Positions 1 to 11,634 of a stretch of DNA of 64,000 nt are shown here, piece by piece; the first letter of the stretch is position 1, and each line of letters begins with the position of its first letter. Under the pieces are notes generated by a model. That model saw only the letters and a list, made by a program, of their open reading frames with translations, was not told the origin of the DNA and made no database searches. The translations under genes and the position numbers were made by a program. Source of the DNA: Bimastos eiseni (Eukaryota; Annelida; Clitellata; Crassiclitellata; Lumbricidae); the NCBI GenBank assembly GCA_959347315.1, contig OY365816.1, positions 28,105,207 to 28,169,206 on the forward strand, written 5' to 3'.

Positions 1-417
1 TCGGCAGGGAGAAGAAAAAGACACGAAGGATGGGATTAATAGACACATACAGAAACACATACAAGCACGTACACAGACATACCTACACATAGACAGACAC
101 ACCCAAGTACACACAGACATACCTACACATACATACACACATAACCAGGCATACATACACACACCGTGTCTACAGGCAGGTACGTATACCTTGGCGTGTT
201 TATTACCTGGGGAGCGAAATGTAAAACCAACCTTAGGTAAAAAAATTACTTTCGTTAGCTCTAAATAGGTGACGTAATATGACTCATAAGCCAACACGAA
301 GGGATCCTCTCGGGCATAGACGGTAATTAGGTCTCCCCGATCGGTCGCCTCATGTGGTGACCAGCGCCGGTGAAAACACTGCAGCCAAAGATCAAGAAAT
401 CTGGTTCATAAAATTTC

Positions 418-742
418 ATCCACGCCAAGGGAGAAAGAGACTTTCAAGGGAGAGTAAAAAAGACTTTCAAGAGAGAGAAGAAGACTTTCAAGAGAGAAGC
501 AGAGATTTTCAAGGGAGAATAAGAAACCTTTAAGGAATAAAAAGAAACTTTCGTTGAAGAAAAATGGTTTCACTGGAGAAGAGACTTTCAAAGAAGAAAA
601 CCTGTTTCCAAGGACAAAAAGAGACTTTCAATGAAGAAAGAGACTTTGAAGGGAGAAAATGAGACTTTCCAGGGACATAAGAAGACTTTCGAGGGTGAAA
701 AAGATACTCTCAAGAGAGAGAAAGAGACTTTCAAGAGAAAGT
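418..742. repeat. Purine-rich degenerate tandem repeat
   Basis: GAGACTTTCAAGGGAGA-type units of about 24-28 bp recur some 12 times with substitutions (AAGAAGACTTTCAAGAGAGA and similar). It is non-coding. The first 417 bases before it hold ACAC/ACATAC-rich simple sequence only. Confidence 0.75.
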
Positions 743-1824
743 CCGCGCATGACAAAAACTAACGAATACAAATCAAATACGACGCCGAACCTCTTCCTAA
801 TTAGAAAAGCGAATGGACCATTCTCAAATACAGTTTAACAACATCTTTCAGTGTAAGGCAGAAGCATTGCCGTCGGACTCAGACGGCTGACTAAGGGTCT
901 GGTGTGTGCATGTTTAGAACTGCATCACTGTCTGGCAGACTCATCCTCGCGAACACCACCGCAATCACAGTAGTGTCTCGTCTCTTTAGACAGCTCTTCA
1001 AGGTTCACAGGTGGCCACACAGGCCATCGTATGGCAGCCGTAAAATCCACATAAACGCCAGCACATCCGGTCACTATCTAAACAACGTTTACCCGATTTA
1101 TAAACAATCTTTACAGACCCCACAAATGCACCTAACAGCATAAACGGACCGTAATGTAAATCAATAAAACATTTATATAGCACCATAGCTTTGACGCCAC
1201 CCTAACCATGCAAGTTGCCACAGATTCCTACGTGGCCATTTGGACAGAGTCCCTATATATATTCCTTTGTGTCACTAGTTTTGGGGCGATAATCGGGAGC
1301 AAGAATTCTCACATTTTGTTTACATTACAAGCTGATTCGTTAACTATTAGTTATGAAGGAAAGTTGACGAATAAAACTATGTTACAAAAAAATATGTCAA
1401 AATGATTTTGGAGGTTTTAAACATCACATTTTCAAACAGAAGCAAAATTTAAGTTGGGGCGACATCTATGTTTAAGAGTGAAACGCGTACACGGTAATAT
1501 GACGAATAACCACTGCTCTGATATAGATTGCTTGACCTGATGGTAACAATTATCCCATTGCATACACAGATGAACTTGCAGTTTGTTTATGGACACAATA
1601 AGATCACCAATGTCAAGCAAAGCAAACACAAGGAGCTGTAAAAATGAAATATATTTATACATACATGGAAGCATACATACAGACGGATAGACAGAGATCC
1701 AATCAGGCATACAGGCACATATATACAATACACACACGCATACAAGCTGAAGAAGCCGAAGAGCAGAGAAGCCCCAAAGGACAGCATTGGAAATCAAGTG
1801 TCAATCACTAAGTATCTTTAATTT

Positions 1825-1858
<34 letters not shown>

Positions 1859-1890
1859 ATATATATACAAGGCAAATTAATGGGGATAGG
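743..1890. other. Intergenic, nothing gene-like
   Basis: Short frames only. 1155-1190 has AAAACATTTATATAGCACC, a SINE-tail-like fragment also seen at 31.5 and 33.2 kb. A TA microsatellite occupies 1829-1866. Confidence 0.5.
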
Positions 1891-2215
1891 GCATTGTTCG
1901 TAGTCTGACAGTGATAGTCCCAAGCCTGGATAAAGGAGGGCGACGATAACGATCTTTGTTATCACCTAGTGTTGTTTAAACTATAACTACTACTCCTGTT
2001 CCCAGTCTGGTCGTGCCAATCCCAAGCCTGGATAAAGGAGGAGGGCGACGATAATGATCTTTAGTGCCCAGTGTTGTTAAACTGAAAGTATACTAAGTTC
2101 ACATTTACCTCCGCACCTGCTTGCGCTGTCAATGCCAGTCCCAAACCTGGATACAGGAGGAGGGTGATGTTAACGATCTTTGCTATCACACAGTGTCCTT
2201 AAACTGTAACTACTG
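1891..2215 (+). repeat. Rep-1 family, three tandem copies
   Basis: Rep-1 is my name for a roughly 100-bp repeat with the two cores AGTCCCAAGCCTGGATAAAG and ATCACACAGTGTCGTTAAAC. Three diverged copies follow each other at about 110-bp spacing (1891-1982, 1998-2083, 2112-2207). No protein or tRNA-like box is visible. Confidence 0.8.
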
Positions 2216-2237
2216 CCTGCGGTCAGTCGGATGGTAC

Positions 2238-2243
2238 TCTCTA

Positions 2244-2305
<62 letters not shown>

Positions 2306-2345
2306 CCTGTTTCTCTCTCTGTCTCTCTCTCTCTGTCTCTCTCTT

Positions 2346-2382
<37 letters not shown>

Positions 2383-2390
2383 GCCATCAG
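2238..2390. repeat. CT, TA and TCTG microsatellite cluster
   Basis: A (CT)n block, a (TA)11-like block and a TCTG run are adjacent, directly after the tandem Rep-1 copies. Confidence 0.9.
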
Positions 2391-2419
2391 ATCTTCCATC
2401 TGATGGAGTCAATTTAAGA

Positions 2420-3239
2420 AAGATAATAGACTATCCATCTGTTTTATATGTTTGTCTGACTTCCTGACCGTCTGTGTACAGTTCGCTATGCCAGTGTGTC
2501 TGTCCTGCTTGATCCTCCTTTCCGCTTATTCTGCCTGTGTGCCTATAATATTGCGAATGAAACCTCTCACCTCACGGCTGTAATTCATTCGACTAACCGC
2601 TCTATATAGACAATGGTTCGCCCGGTCTCCGCTAAGCAGAACAGACGCCGTTCAAACGAAACGTCCCATTAAATCTGGCGTTAAAATCATTTGCTCTGTA
2701 TTAATGCGGATAACCCAATCCGAGAACAGCAGAAGAGAGATCAGCCGATGAGGAAAGCGGTAGCGAAACCCGACAAACACGCTTCGGACTCAGACCAAAC
2801 GACTTCCGTACGATTAGACGTAGGCCTACCATTAAGCCTAATTCATGGATATATAGATATATATTCGCAATCCGTTCCAATTTCTCCCGCTGTAATTGCA
2901 GTGCTGGTTCGCTTCAACATCAATTAGGGTTAGATAAATTCCTGTGGAGTACAGGCACCATTCTAAAGGATCTTCGATAAACCACGACTGTGTTGAAACA
3001 GTTGCCATATACAGCTTCTTACAAACCGTTTGTCTTCTTATAGCTTAACATTACAATTTATAGCTATGAAAGAACCTTGTAACTTCTCAAAAGCCTTATA
3101 AATCATGACCGTAACCGTCAGTTTTAATATAAAACTGCATGGGTAAAATCATCGTTTAGCAGGGTTCCTGCATTCAAAGCAACTTCACCCAGTCAAGACT
3201 AAAACTAATAATCTCATTATGATTACAAGTACAGTACGA
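2420..3239. other. Intergenic, nothing gene-like
   Basis: No frame longer than 80 codons and no recognisable repeat. The same holds for 3425-4134, apart from a GA-rich patch near 3790-3815. Confidence 0.4.
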
Positions 3240-3424
3240 ACGAATTACGATAAGCTTTTACAGGAGTCGAATTTATCTGTCGGCAGCCATGCAAGGCGTC
3301 CATTACATCTAATTTAACCAACGCAGCTGCCTAGCTAAATAGCGAACTAGTCAACCGTACGGATGAACCAGGTATCGAACTCAGATCTTCAGCTCTGTGT
3401 CCCGGTGCAATATCCGTCACCCCA
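3240..3424 (-). mobile_element. tRNA-derived SINE, family C
   Basis: The minus strand runs from GGGACACAGAGCTGAAGATC through a box-B-like GAGTTCGATACC and GGTTGACTAGTTC to GCCTTGCATGGCTGCCGACA. The tail GATAAATTCGACTCCTGTAA is shared by all family C copies. Confidence 0.7.
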
Positions 3425-4134
3425 AAGGAATTTTAAAGTAACCTCAATTGATAAACAGTTCTCTATTCAGTCAGCAAGTATCCATGGAACAGACTGTGTG
3501 ATCTGAGAGTCTCATCAGTTCCGTCATTCAACAAAACCTCCCAGTCTTAGATGCCCGCCGGATGTAAACGCCGACAGACGCGTGACAAACATGTGACGGG
3601 ACACTCAGGCAGAAGCGATCTCAGTCAGCCCAGCCACGGCTGAAGAAAAGAGACTTGAATGCATGGATACATAAGAAGGGTGACGCTAAACATTTTTGTT
3701 GTAACAGCTTCATTAAAAGAAATCTGCCTACCCAAACGCCGGTATGACTCCTACATTGCCTTATTACGCTGCAAGTCCAAAGCATGGGGGTGAAGGGGGA
3801 GAAGGAGGAGGACGACGCAAGGTATCTTCATTACGAAAAAACCGAAACCAATGCAACCCTGGGTAAGAGATTGATGTAGAACTTGGATATTTATATAGCT
3901 ACTTTCCTGAGGGCGCTAAACAGATGTCTCGATACACGGGAACTTCCTTTTGTGTCAGAGGTCACAGAGAATGACTAACATTGAGAGGATGATGTTCCTA
4001 TTGCGTCTAACTCCGATCGCGGATATCAATGATCATGCAAAATTAATTTCATATTATCCGATGTTCGGCATGCGTCTTCGCCATTCGTCTTTGTCCAACC
4101 AGATCCCAGGATCTGATGGCTAGTTGTAGGGGAG

Positions 4135-4395
4135 CTGGATGGAGCAGTGGTCAGCGGGCTGGGCCTGAAGACTGGAGGTGGGGTAGAGATGCTCGCCAGG
4201 GCAGAAATCTGGCTTGAGATATCTGCTCAACTCCGTATCCCTGTACTAAACCTGGTTAAGATGGACGCTGTTGACGGGAGGATCAGATGGCGATGGAGAA
4301 GACTGGTTACCCACCATCATGTGCCGAGAATGAGAAAATGAAGTCGGTAACACTTCGTACCCGTGACCGCTTCACTCTTCTTTTCCCCTTATCAG
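4135..4395 (+). mobile_element. tRNA-derived SINE, family A
   Basis: The head GGAGCAGTGGTCAGCGGGCT resembles a tRNA box A. It is followed by the shared CCAGGGCAGAAATCTG segment and the family hallmark GTGCCGAGAATGAGAAAATG. The 3' part matches the copies at 27.3, 29.6, 40.9, 45.4 and 46.2 kb. Confidence 0.65.
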
Positions 4396-4515
4396 GGGGA
4401 CATTTCAGGTCAAGTCAGGTCCATTCAGGTCAAGTCAGGTCAGGTCAAATCATGCCAAATCGTAGGCAATTCGGGTCAAGTCAGGTCAGTTCAGAGCAAT
4501 TCAGGCCAGGTCCTT
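4395..4515. repeat. Short tandem repeat, TCAGGTCAAG units
   Basis: Five- and ten-base units of CAGGT/CAAGT recur about 11 times, then decay (CAATTCGGGTCAAGTCAGGT). Confidence 0.75.
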
Positions 4516-4551
4516 ATACAACTGCAAACGGACAGATCTAATTGCATGAAC

Positions 4552-4626
4552 TACCCCACTGTTCCTACTCTCACAGTGCCAATCCCAAGATTGGATGAAG
4601 GAGGAGAGTGACACTGACGATCCTCA
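4552..4626 (+). repeat. Rep-1 copy, 3' part degenerate
   Basis: It has CTCCACTGTTCC-like start, CAGTGCCAATCCCAAGA and GGAGGAGAGTGACACTGACGA. The second core is lost. Confidence 0.7.
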
Positions 4627-4699
4627 AACGCACGCGCTCGCCCCGTGTTTTTAAAGTCTAAGCTCGGCAACTGCTCTGTGCGTACGCGGTGTAAACAGG

Positions 4700-5980
4700 G
4701 CAGGTACCCTGTCGACTGGATGGACGGATGGATGGATGGACGGACTGATGGACGGCAGGAGACTAAACATAATATCGGAGTAAAAAGGAAGCCCGATAGC
4801 AGACGGATCAGGTGACCGAGAAACAGAGAGTATAGACCCCATAAGCCAAAGAGGTCGGTTAGGTATATAGACGTCGAAAATAGACAACACTCCTACTCTG
4901 TATCCGCCTCTTATTCCTATTCGTGTTAGTTATCCTACTATTCCTCCTATACAATTACCTTCCTCCTCCTACTCCCCTACTCCTTGTCTCATCTGCCTCC
5001 CCACTCCATCTTTCCTTCCTGCTTCCTTCTCCCGCCCCAGTCCTCTTCCTTCATCTCTCCGTCTCTCTCTCTCCCTCTCTCCATGTATCTCCCTCCCCTC
5101 TCTCTCTCTCTCTCCGTGTCTCTCTCTATGTCTCTCTGTCTCGCTTTCCATCTCTTTGTATCTGTCTCTCTGGCCTCTTAAGTGTTGCCCGTGATATCCA
5201 ACCGTATTCCCTCTGATCATCATCCTTCAGCCATCAAAGCAGAAGTGCAGTAAATGCCGTCACCCCGGTTGACCCCCAGACATACACACAGACAGAGACA
5301 GACAGGCTGATATAAACATACAGACAGATGAACAAACGTACAAACACGAATAAAAATAAAGGGACAGACATACAGACAAAAGCATACAGAGACAAACAGA
5401 GGCAAACGGACAGACAGGCGGACAAAACTGGACATACAAACAAAAGAGGGAGACACAAAGCAGAATTAGAGCAGCTGTTATAAGGTGCTCAATTAACTCT
5501 AAGACAGACACCTAAAATTGGCCCAGAAGGCAAAGACAGACGAAAGACCATACAAAATAAAAACAAGGCAGACAAGACAAATCCAGGCAGACAAGACATC
5601 AAAACAGACAGCGCTCACAACACACAGACAAATAGATGAACACCAAGTCTTTGTATAGAAGAATATTGAAACTGTACATCCGGTTAGTTCCTCTGTCACA
5701 GATGTCGCCCACTTCAATTTTTCCACAGATAATAAACACGCATATTAAATATGATGCTTTATCTCTCTGCAGGCAATTTTCGGCAATGCATGCGTATATA
5801 TAGATTCGTCGATATATCTTCATAAATATAATAAATTACAATTGTATTTGAAGGGGATGCCTTCCCGGTCGCTAGGGGTCTGAAGTCAAACTAGTCACCA
5901 CCGGATGTCAATTAAGTCATGTGTATAATAAATGGTCCTTTGACGGATTTGCGAAGAGGAGCTAGTCCCAAAAAAACAGC
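4700..5980. other. Microsatellite-rich intergenic stretch
   Basis: GGAT repeats lie at 4715-4745, CT-rich repeats at 5050-5180, and degenerate ACAGACA repeats at 5275-5640. Reading frames here (Leu/Ser/Val/Cys-rich) are products of the repeats. Confidence 0.6.
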
Positions 5981-5984
5981 TATT

Positions 5985-6150
5985 GTGTGAAGCGTTACCG
6001 ACTCCATTTTCTCAGCCTCGGCATGATATGATAACTAATGGCCAGTCGTCTGCGTCGCCGTCTCATCTTCCCACCGACAGTGTACGGTCGGTGTACTCGT
6101 CATAGCCAAGTCGACCAAGGGCTCAGAAACCTCGAACCAATTACTGTTTC
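5985..6150 (-). mobile_element. SINE family A, 3' part
   Basis: TTTTCTCAGCCTCGGCATGA (the reverse complement of the family hallmark) and the following block up to CTCAGAAACCTCGAACC align with the 40.9-kb copy. Confidence 0.6.
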
Positions 6151-6459
6151 GGGAGGGGTCTGAACAGAAGAACAGCAGACCCTTGAATGGCGCTATATAA
6201 ATTATCACCGCTATAGCAGGGTGGTCGGTTTTCGGATAAAAATCGGAGCATCGTGTATACGATACAGCACGGTGCAACAGTCGATAGGGGGCAGTAGCGT
6301 TTCCGACAATGCGCTTCTGTTAGACACCTTTAAAACACTGTTAATTAACGCTATATATAAAAAGGCTCGGCAAACATTCGACGTCAAATATAACAACTCT
6401 AACAACTACTAGCACTACTATATTTCCAACTTTTGAGAATCATAATAACATAGTTAGCA

Positions 6460-7075
6460 CTCCGCTACTGTTCGTACTCTGACGGTGCCAGTCCCAAGCC
6501 TTTATAAAGACGGAGGGCGACGCATACGATCTCTCCCACAGTCTCGTGAAACTGAAATCATATCACTAAATGGGCGACCGGTTGAGTCTTGTAGCATCCT
6601 AATTGTTAGAGACCTGTTCGCCCGCTAGATGTCTTATATGTCTTTCGGATGCTATGAATTCATTCCCAATGTACCTTATATGCTTTCAATTGTAGTAAAC
6701 TCCGCCACTGCGCGTCTGTGCCCTAGTGCCAGTCCCAATTCTGGATCAACGAGGGCGACGTAAATTACTCGTTAAACATGAACTACCGCTTCTAATTTCC
6801 AACCCTGCCACTTCTGAATTAGCGTCCGCAGACACATCTGAGAATGTAGTCTTTCTTATCCACCTTGTATAGGTTTCACCCGCTGCTATAAATTCGTTAT
6901 TTTCGTTTAAACTGTGTTATCTTACACATACATAATAATGGTTGGTATTTTTAGCACCATTTGAATTGCGGGAACTTGGAAAAGAAGCAATCTGCAATAG
7001 TGCCAGTCCCAAGCGTCGATCAACGTGGAGGACGACGCCAAAGATCCTTATGCTCGGAGTGTCGTTAAACATAAA
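6460..7075 (+). repeat. Rep-1, three spaced copies
   Basis: Copies lie at 6460-6556, 6699-6782 and 6998-7072, all in the same orientation. Sequence between them also looks mutually related (GCTAGATGTCTTATA and CCGCTAGATGTCCTTAGA), suggesting an older duplication of a unit of about 250-280 bp. Confidence 0.75.
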
Positions 7076-8224
7076 AAACAATTTCTAACCATGTTACTCT
7101 TGAATTATTGCCGCTAGATGTCCTTAGACGTATTTAACATACTACTAGCGTAACGTTTTCTTTAGACACCTCAATATCAGTTTCCTTCGACGCTATAAAT
7201 CAGAAGCTATGAATACGTCATAATAGCTAAATTCACATGTAGATTTAGGCTTAAATGCGTATGATAAGTTAATGGAACGGGATATTAAACACCTTTTGAA
7301 CCGTACAGAGCTTGGTAGGGTCAACAAAATCAAATATGGCTGTATTGAACTCTGATAGAAGACTAACATACAATACAGTGCTATTGAATTTAATTGACAT
7401 ACAGCCGTCCCGTTTTTGCGCTCATTAACCGTCTGACCAAAGGCCACACAATGTACCAAGGTGTCTAGAGCAGTAAAGTCATTAGGAGGGAAAAGGAAAC
7501 AGTCCCAGTTAAGTCCCTCTGTAAATGAAACCAACGCCAAAAGCACCAACTCAATAAATCTCTCTCTAATCTGACGGCAGCGCACTGGTCTGACCCAAAA
7601 CGATTGGATTATTAAGACCGACTAGACTTAGCCGAGCCAACCCCTCTCAAGCCACCCCCGCCCTACTCTAATCAGCCAGGGCAATTTTTATGGCTATCGA
7701 ATGGCACACTTAAGGAGAATCCCGGCCCGAGACGTTGACCATTATTGTCCAGATCCGACGGTCGGTTTAAGTAGAGGGGCGGCCGTCGAGGTGTTGGACC
7801 GGGCAACCCTCTACCGTCGTTAGCCCGGCGAAATTACGCACGTTCTAGGATAAGATAAAGCGCAGAGATCACAGCAAGTGCAACAGATAGACGAACAGAC
7901 AGACACATACAGACAGATAAACAGACAGACAGACAGTTAGGAAGACGGACAGACGTAGCGTGCATTTCCTAATAAATGCATAACGTGTGGGAGACAATCG
8001 ATCAGCCCAATCAGAGTCTGGCAGAGGGTCCTTTCCAAAACGGGTCACTACACTTAAACAACGGATAGCGATTTTAATTACAACTGTTCACGATCTTTAC
8101 CTAACTTACTTTTACCAATGTGACATTGACTGGTAGCGATTTTTCTAACTGCTAACCATTTTTTTACTGCAAATGATATCATGGCTTCCTTTTTACAACG
8201 GGTTCACTTTATACGTTTATCTAG
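7076..8224. other. Intergenic, nothing supported
   Basis: It includes a 130-codon minus-strand frame (7193-7585) without recognisable motifs and an ACAG microsatellite at 7880-7945. Confidence 0.4.
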
Positions 8225-8470
8225 GGAAGCAACTGCAGCAACATGTATCTCGCTAGTGTAACGGAAAAAGACAATGGGGCCCAGAGCTGAGGAACCGAGT
8301 TCGATTCCCGTATCCCCGTCAGGTTGACTAGTCCTTCTCTCGCTAGGCGGCGGCGTTGGTTAGAATTATAAGATAAGAGGTATAACTTATGACTGCCGAC
8401 AGTTAAATTCGACTAGTACTCAATCTGCGGATTGAAATTAAACGACGCTTGTTATCATTAGTATTATTAT
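8225..8470 (+). mobile_element. SINE family C, full length
   Basis: It begins CTCGCTAGTGTAACGGAAAA and contains CAGAGCTGAGGAACCGAGTT, box B GAGTTCGATTCCCG, TCAGGTTGACTAGTCCTTCT, the shared tail GCCGACAGTTAAATTCGACT and a short ATTATTAT end. Confidence 0.75.
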
Positions 8471-8734
8471 GTTGTGAAAGGCATCATGTTAGAGTTATTA
8501 GCCTGGACGCAAAGCACGGTATAAAGGGCGGATATAGTCAGTGTGGCTACCACAATCGTAGACCAAACGCTGTCCTATGTGGAGGGGGGTGTGGCGTTGT
8601 GTAGTGATCATTACAGAGCGCCAGTCGTTAAAACGATTAAATGATGACGGTGACTCATTAGAATGATTAGAGGATGTCGCGTCAACAACAACGGTCAGTT
8701 GACAACAGGTAATAAAATATCATTGCAACAACAA

Positions 8735-9080
8735 CGTAGGATTTCCCCAGACGACCAGACAGACAGATTAAGGAACAGACACACAGAGAGGCAGACAGAC
8801 AGACAGAGCCCGACAAGTACTTAGGTTCACCGACATGCAGGCGGAGATACGCATAAATACACCCAGCGCGGTGAATTGGCTATCAGAGGCAAGAACAGAG
8901 AGCGAGTGAGGCAGACAGAGAGAAAGACAGAGAGAAAGACAGAGACAGAGACATACATACATACATACATACATACATACATGCATACATACATACATAC
9001 ATACATACAGAGAAACACAAAGACAAACAGACAGACATAGAGAGAGACAGAACAGACAGCCAGACAAAAGCAGAGACAGG
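8735..9080. repeat. CAGA/CATA microsatellite block
   Basis: (CATA)n occupies 8945-9008, flanked by ACAGA repeats on both sides. The Cys/Val/Met-rich frames on the minus strand are artefacts. Confidence 0.85.
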
Positions 9081-9406
9081 GAGAAACTAAGGGAGACAGA
9101 TAATCAGGACAGGGCAGCCAGACAGATGAAATGCTGACTCAGCAGCGCTGGAAAATGGCCATATGTAACGCCTCCCCACGCCACTGTTACATTCAAAAGA
9201 GGACAGACAAATAGACAGACAGAGACAGAGAGAGAGGGTGGGTCGTGGGAAATGGTACATATCGTTGACAGTGATTGAAAAGCCAGAGAGCGGATGTATT
9301 CGGTTCGTGTGAGTAATGCGGTGGATCGGATGACTGTATCCTTCCGATGTCTCGTTCATCACAACCAAAGGAGTCGACGACCATCACAACTACACTACAT
9401 TCGGTG

Positions 9407-9515
9407 GAACGGACACGGTAGCCGAGTGGTTGGACAGCTCGCCTTGTTACGCGGGTAGAGATAGTACGGGCTCGATCGTCGTCTTCCTCTGTCTTGAGCA
9501 AGTCCTTCACTCAAA
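9407..9515 (+). mobile_element. tRNA-derived SINE, family B
   Basis: CACGGTAGCCGAGTGGTTGG is a tRNA(Leu/Ser)-like box A. About 55 bases on, CGGGCTCGATCGTC sits where box B is expected, followed by the tail CTTGAGCAAGTCCTTCACTC. It is too diverged for a functional tRNA. Confidence 0.6.
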
Positions 9516-9868
9516 ATCGCTAAGCTCCATCGATAGATTCCCGTGGTGTTTAATAACTATGCAGTATAAACATTAATAAAAAACACCGTGCGTTTGCTTT
9601 CGTGGGTCCATCTACCTGGAATAATGACCTTCCTCCATCACTACGGGCTAAACTAATGACTGTGTGGCTTCTCTCCATCGGCCTTAAAGGCGTTTCTTTA
9701 TCCCTGGGGCTTCCGTGCTGAGAGATCCTCTGAATAGTCGTTCTGTGAGAAGCGCTATATAAATCTAAAGATACGATACGATATACAGAAGAGGCGGGTA
9801 ATACAGAATAACTATAGAAGTCTGATTGTCTTTAGCGCATGGATTCTAGATCATTCAATTAAACTTAA

Positions 9869-10062
9869 AGGGGTAACTCCCACCTCGCAGTTTAACGTTG
9901 AACCAGGGCCGCCCATTTAATGAGTATGCATGCCAATCATATTGAACCACCCGAAGGCTATAGCGGTCTAGCATCTGGGTCCGTCCATGTCGTTTGAGTG
10001 GTCAGTGATGGAAATGTTGGCGCTTAGTGCCTCTCTGTAGTTCATTTGCATTTCAATAATAA
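9869..10062 (+). repeat. Left inverted end of the TTAA-bounded element
   Basis: The outer 90 bases pair almost completely with 11545-11634. Inner matching to about 10062 has more substitutions and small gaps. It begins AGGGGTAACTCCC, where the other end has AGGGCTCC, so the left tip carries a small insertion. Confidence 0.6.
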
Positions 10063-10416
10063 TATAGGTCACGGAATTTGGGCTGAGGTCAGACCTTGTC
10101 AATTGTAGTTGCTCCAAAAGGGACAATTAGGGTAGTTCATCCGAACAGGGTCAAAGATGCTGGGAGACGGCAGTGTATGACGCACATGCCAAACGACTGG
10201 ACATAACAACAGAAGTGCGTTGATAACAGGGCACATAATCGTGAACTGCAAGACTGAGACACTGTGACATAATGTAAACAGATATCCAATTGTGATGCCA
10301 ATCAATAGATATATATATATATATATATTATTGTCAGGATAGATATTTAGCAGCCGACACCAGCATTGTCACAGACATCTAAATGCCTATATGATGCTAT
10401 TATTACACCTATTAAT

Positions 10417-10471
10417 CCTTTATACAGGCTTGGGACTGGCACTGCCACAATATCAGCAGTGGCGGAGTAAC
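10417..10471 (-). repeat. Rep-1 partial copy
   Basis: Only the first core (TTTATACAGGCTTGGGACTG) and the AGCAGTGGCGGAGT flank remain, inside the TTAA-bounded element. Confidence 0.7.
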
Positions 10472-11244
10472 AGACCTTGCAGATCATAAATATTTATAAC
10501 TTTTTGCATTCACTCAAATATGGGTCAAAGACCTGTGCTCTCCTCAAAATGTCACTGTTTTTTTTAATTACTGTTCACTTGTATCCGTTGCATTGATGTC
10601 ATTGATCAGTCCATAAGTGTCTCCCATCTCATCATCATTTGAATGTCACTCTGGAAAATCTCGTTATAAATAGGCTTCATCCACAGATGATGCTGATGCT
10701 GCTGACGATGATGATGTTGGTGATGATGAAGAAATTTATTCATTAGGGTAGGTCCATTTTGTTTGATATCAATAGGGGATGAGACGAATGGTGTCACTCC
10801 TATTGCCTTCTTCGCAGAGAAATTTGGGTGAGCAACTTGTCCCAGGTCACAAGTGACTTGAGGTATTTTCGATCTTATTGGCATCAACATGTGATGTTCC
10901 ATCACTGTCTATCATTTTAGCTGTCATGTTACTGACTTGTCCTTGCAAGTATTTACTAACATAAAGGCCTACTTAAAACAATGATCTACATGAACACAAC
11001 ATATATTCCAAAACTAAGTCCCCAAAACTAATGTTCCGCTTACTAATTTGCACAGTCGTGTAAGAAACAGCTTCTAAGGCAATCCGAAATAATGAGGGCT
11101 GGAATAAATCATCAGGACACTTTCACGTATGCTAAATTATTGTCTCGCACGTGATAGGACATGGCTTAGTTGTGTTGGAACCAGAGAACCAAAAGCCCAC
11201 TGGCAGTGTAACGAAGTCCTCGGCTTCAATTCAAATCAGTGACA

Positions 11245-11299
11245 GGTAGAAGGAATCGTGAAAACAAGCCTTCAGCTTGTTTTCACGATTCCTTCTACC
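11245..11299. repeat. Perfect palindrome, 25-bp arms, CTTCA loop
   Basis: Arm 11245-11269 (GGTAGAAGGAATCGTGAAAA then CAAGC) is an exact reverse complement of 11275-11299. The spacer 11270-11274 is CTTCA. It would form a stable hairpin in single strands. Confidence 0.95.
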
Positions 11300-11303
11300 T
11301 TCT

Positions 11304-11336
11304 ACTTCGTAACTGGGCTTCACCCAGTTACGAAGT
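11304..11336. repeat. Perfect palindrome, 14-bp arms, same CTTCA loop
   Basis: Arm 11304-11317 (ACTTCGTAACTGGG) is an exact reverse complement of 11323-11336, with spacer CTTCA at 11318-11322. Its right arm and flank repeat TAACGAAGTCCTC from 11207-11220. Confidence 0.95.
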
Positions 11337-11384
11337 CCTCTCCAGGCAATCGAAGCTAGTACTGTCAGTGTTTGTGCCTGTATG

Positions 11385-11634
11385 TGTATATCTGTTCTTT
11401 GCGACTCACATTAGAATTGAAATGCATATGAATTACGTCTTTACCTGGGATAGTGCGTCCATTGAAAGAGATGCACACAGCTAATAATTCATTGTTCCAT
11501 AAGAGACCACTCAATCGACGGCCACAGTCCCAGCTGGTACTGTGCAATACAATTCTGGAGGTTCGATATGATTGGCATGTATACTCATTAAATGGGCGGC
11601 CCTGGTTTAACGTTAAACTGCGAGGTGGAGCCCT
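11385..11634 (-). repeat. Right inverted end of the TTAA-bounded element
   Basis: The reverse complement starts AGGGCTCCACCTCGCAGTTT and follows the left end. It is longer than the left arm by scattered insertions. Confidence 0.6.

Larger units (their letters stand above)
9869..11634. mobile_element. DNA transposon-like element with long inverted ends, bounded by TTAA
   Basis: The left end (9869 onward) and the reverse complement of the right end (11634 back) share CACCTCGCAGTTTAACGTT, CAGGGCCGCCCATTTAATGA and the following segment to TGCCAATCAT. Weaker matching continues to about 10062 on the left and about 11385 on the right (GAGTGGTC, TTCATxTGCATTTCAAT), so each inverted end is about 200 bp. 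TTAA lies directly outside both ends (9865-9868, 11635-11638), as in piggyBac-type insertions. No transposase is recognisable inside; a 99-codon minus-strand frame at 10606-10905 is unassigned. It is likely non-autonomous and contains a partial Rep-1 copy. Confidence 0.6.

Noticed and set aside
7193..7585. 130-codon minus-strand frame
   Set aside because: No recognisable motif, repeat or splice context; length is within chance for 64 kb.
8270..8330. tRNA gene with box B GAGTTCGATTCCCG
   Set aside because: It is the head of SINE family C; related copies at 30.8, 42.1 and 56.0 kb share its flanks.
9407..9480. tRNA gene (Leu/Ser-like head)
   Set aside because: Arms do not pair as a cloverleaf and the same head occurs in several SINE copies.
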